A stretch of DNA of 64,000 nt, taken from contig NZ_RJJD01000003.1 of NCBI RefSeq assembly GCF_003721515.1, positions 62,001-126,000 of the forward strand, in the 5' to 3' direction. How positions within the stretch are numbered: the first letter of the stretch is position 1; each line of letters begins with the position of its first letter. A program made the translations under genes and the position numbers. The stretch is from Rufibacter latericius (lineage in GTDB: Bacteria; Bacteroidota; Bacteroidia; Cytophagales; Hymenobacteraceae). Under the pieces are notes generated by a model, which made no database searches, was not told the DNA's origin, and saw only the letters and a program-made list of their open reading frames with translations. Shown piece by piece: positions 62,902 to 64,000 of the stretch.

Positions 62902-64000
62902 AGAACAACTTCGGGCGTTCTCCCAGCAACAAACCCCTTTTTATGCCTATGACCTTTCCCTTCTTGGACAGACCCTAGACGCGGCTAAGGCCGAAGCTGG
63001 GAAATACGGTTACCATGTGCATTACGCCCTAAAAGCGAATGCCAATGCCCCTATTTTGGCCGAGATCCTGAAAAGAGGTTTCGGGGCCGATTGCGTGAGC
63101 GGAAACGAAGTACGCCGTGCTTTGGAAGCCGGCTTTGCGCCGGAGCAGGTGGTTTTTGCCGGGGTTGGGAAATCTGATGCCGAAATCAACTTCGCCTTAG
63201 ATTCTGATATCTTCTGCTTTAACTCAGAATCGGTGCAGGAACTGGAGGTAATCCAGGAGTTGGCGGCTGCTAAAGGGAAAGTGGCGCAGGTTGCCTTGCG
63301 CATCAACCCGAACGTAGATGCCTACACCCACAAGCACATTACCACCGGGCTGGAGGAAAACAAGTTCGGGATTAATGCCTGGGAACTGGAGGAACTGGTA
63401 CCGCGCTTTGCCGAGTGGCCTAATCTGAAACTCATTGGCCTGCACTTCCACATCGGGTCCCAAATCACCGATCTACGGGCTTTTGAGAACCTGTGCCTGC
63501 GTGTGAACGAACTGCAACAGTGGTTCGAGGAACGCGGACTCACCTTCCCCCACCTGAATGTAGGCGGCGGCTTAGGCGTGGATTACCGTACCCCCGAGGA
63601 AAACCCCATCGCAGACTTCGAGGCCTACTTTGCCATTTTCAACAAACTACTTATAAAACGCCCCGGCCAAGTGGTGCATTTTGAGTTGGGCCGAGCCTTG
63701 GTGGCCGCCAGCGGAAACCTGATCTCCAAAGTTCTGTACTTGAAACACGGCCAGAAAACGAACTTCGTGATTCTGGACGCCGGTATGACCGAACTCATGC
63801 GCCCCGCTTTGTACCAGGCGTACCACAAGATTGAGAACCTGTCCAGTGAATTGCCGACTAAGACTTACGATGTAGTAGGCCCTATCTGCGAGTCTACCGA
63901 CTGCTTCTCCAAAGACGTGGAGCTGCCAGAAACCAAACGCGGTGACTTGGTAGCCATCAGAACGGCAGGTGCGTACGGCGAAGTGATGGTCTCTGAATAT
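62894..64000 (+). CDS. lysA: Diaminopimelate decarboxylase (3' end outside window)
   Basis: The first 369 residues, open to the right edge. A fold III PLP decarboxylase making lysine from meso-diaminopimelate. PLP Lys47 lies in HYALKANANA; GLHFHIGSQI, the glycine loop NVGGGLGVDY and GPICESTDCF are family blocks. About 20-40 residues are missing at the C-terminus. The ATG at 62894 overlaps the lysC end by 8 bp, so the two are translationally coupled. Confidence 0.95.
   Translation, partial: MLKEQLRAFSQQQTPFYAYDLSLLGQTLDAAKAEAGKYGYHVHYALKANANAPILAEILKRGFGADCVSGNEVRRALEAGFAPEQVVFAGVGKSDAEINFALDSDIFCFNSESVQELEVIQELAAAKGKVAQVALRINPNVDAYTHKHITTGLEENKFGINAWELEELVPRFAEWPNLKLIGLHFHIGSQITDLRAFENLCLRVNELQQWFEERGLTFPHLNVGGGLGVDYRTPEENPIADFEAYFAIFNKLLIKRPGQVVHFELGRALVAASGNLISKVLYLKHGQKTNFVILDAGMTELMRPALYQAYHKIENLSSELPTKTYDVVGPICESTDCFSKDVELPETKRGDLVAIRTAGAYGEVMVSEY

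Overview
The window looks like a chromosomal segment of a Bacteroidota bacterium, most likely of the order Cytophagales and close to Hymenobacteraceae (Rufibacter/Pontibacter-like). The support is a SusC/SusD pair with a hybrid two-component regulator, a T9SS C-terminal sorting domain on an amylase and on a gene remnant, many short Bacteroidota-type signal and lipoprotein peptides, and weak Shine-Dalgarno signals. The genus is inference; no database could be searched and base-composition statements are by eye.

Layout: (1) 0-5.6 kb holds the 3' end of a heavy-metal RND pump, an AT-rich orphan gene and a histidine kinase/response regulator pair. (2) 5.8-14.7 kb holds a sialate O-acetylesterase, a GlxA-like AraC regulator divergent from a run of small START-fold and VOC proteins, an outer-membrane barrel protein, an arylamine N-acetyltransferase and a ThuA-like lipoprotein. 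(3) 14.9-24.0 kb is a storage-glucan cluster: a secreted T9SS alpha-amylase, a GH13_8-type branching enzyme, a GT4 glycosyltransferase and a eukaryote-type GT3 glycogen synthase. (4) 24.4-31.0 kb holds a thioesterase, M28 and M1 peptidases and a GH5-like enzyme. (5) 31.3-48.8 kb is a complete fructan polysaccharide utilisation locus on the minus strand: periplasmic-sugar-sensing hybrid regulator, MFS porter, fructokinase, SusC, SusD, three GH32 enzymes and a DUF4960-type surface lipoprotein. (6) 49.2-49.6 kb has tRNA-Arg, tRNA-Pro and tRNA-Ser. (7) 49.9-54.8 kb has a VWA/TPR (BatB/BatC-like) pair, a thiolase and a 16-repeat YwqK-like protein. (8) 55.2-60.5 kb is a biotin operon bioB-bioF-bioD-bioA followed by an unusual ketoacyl synthase. 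(9) 60.5-64 kb has a truncated T9SS protein remnant, then aspartate kinase and the start of lysA.

How the genes work together: in the fructan locus SusCD imports oligosaccharides cut by surface GH32 enzymes, periplasmic GH32 releases fructose, the MFS porter and fructokinase take it into the cytoplasm, and the hybrid regulator probably senses fructose directly. In the glucan cluster GT3 synthase and GH13_8 branching enzyme form a eukaryote-like glycogen pathway. The lysC-lysA pair overlaps and feeds lysine/diaminopimelate synthesis.

The most unusual signal is not a gene. About 27 copies of an imperfect 39-40 bp dyad, with conserved length and a conserved TGTTTTC/GAAAACA core, are scattered through the intergenic spaces. 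About 16 lie within roughly 50 bp of a stop codon, and several sit exactly where the loop of a gene-specific terminator hairpin would be. One pair of copies brackets a further 170-bp inverted-repeat element at 54.9-55.0 kb.
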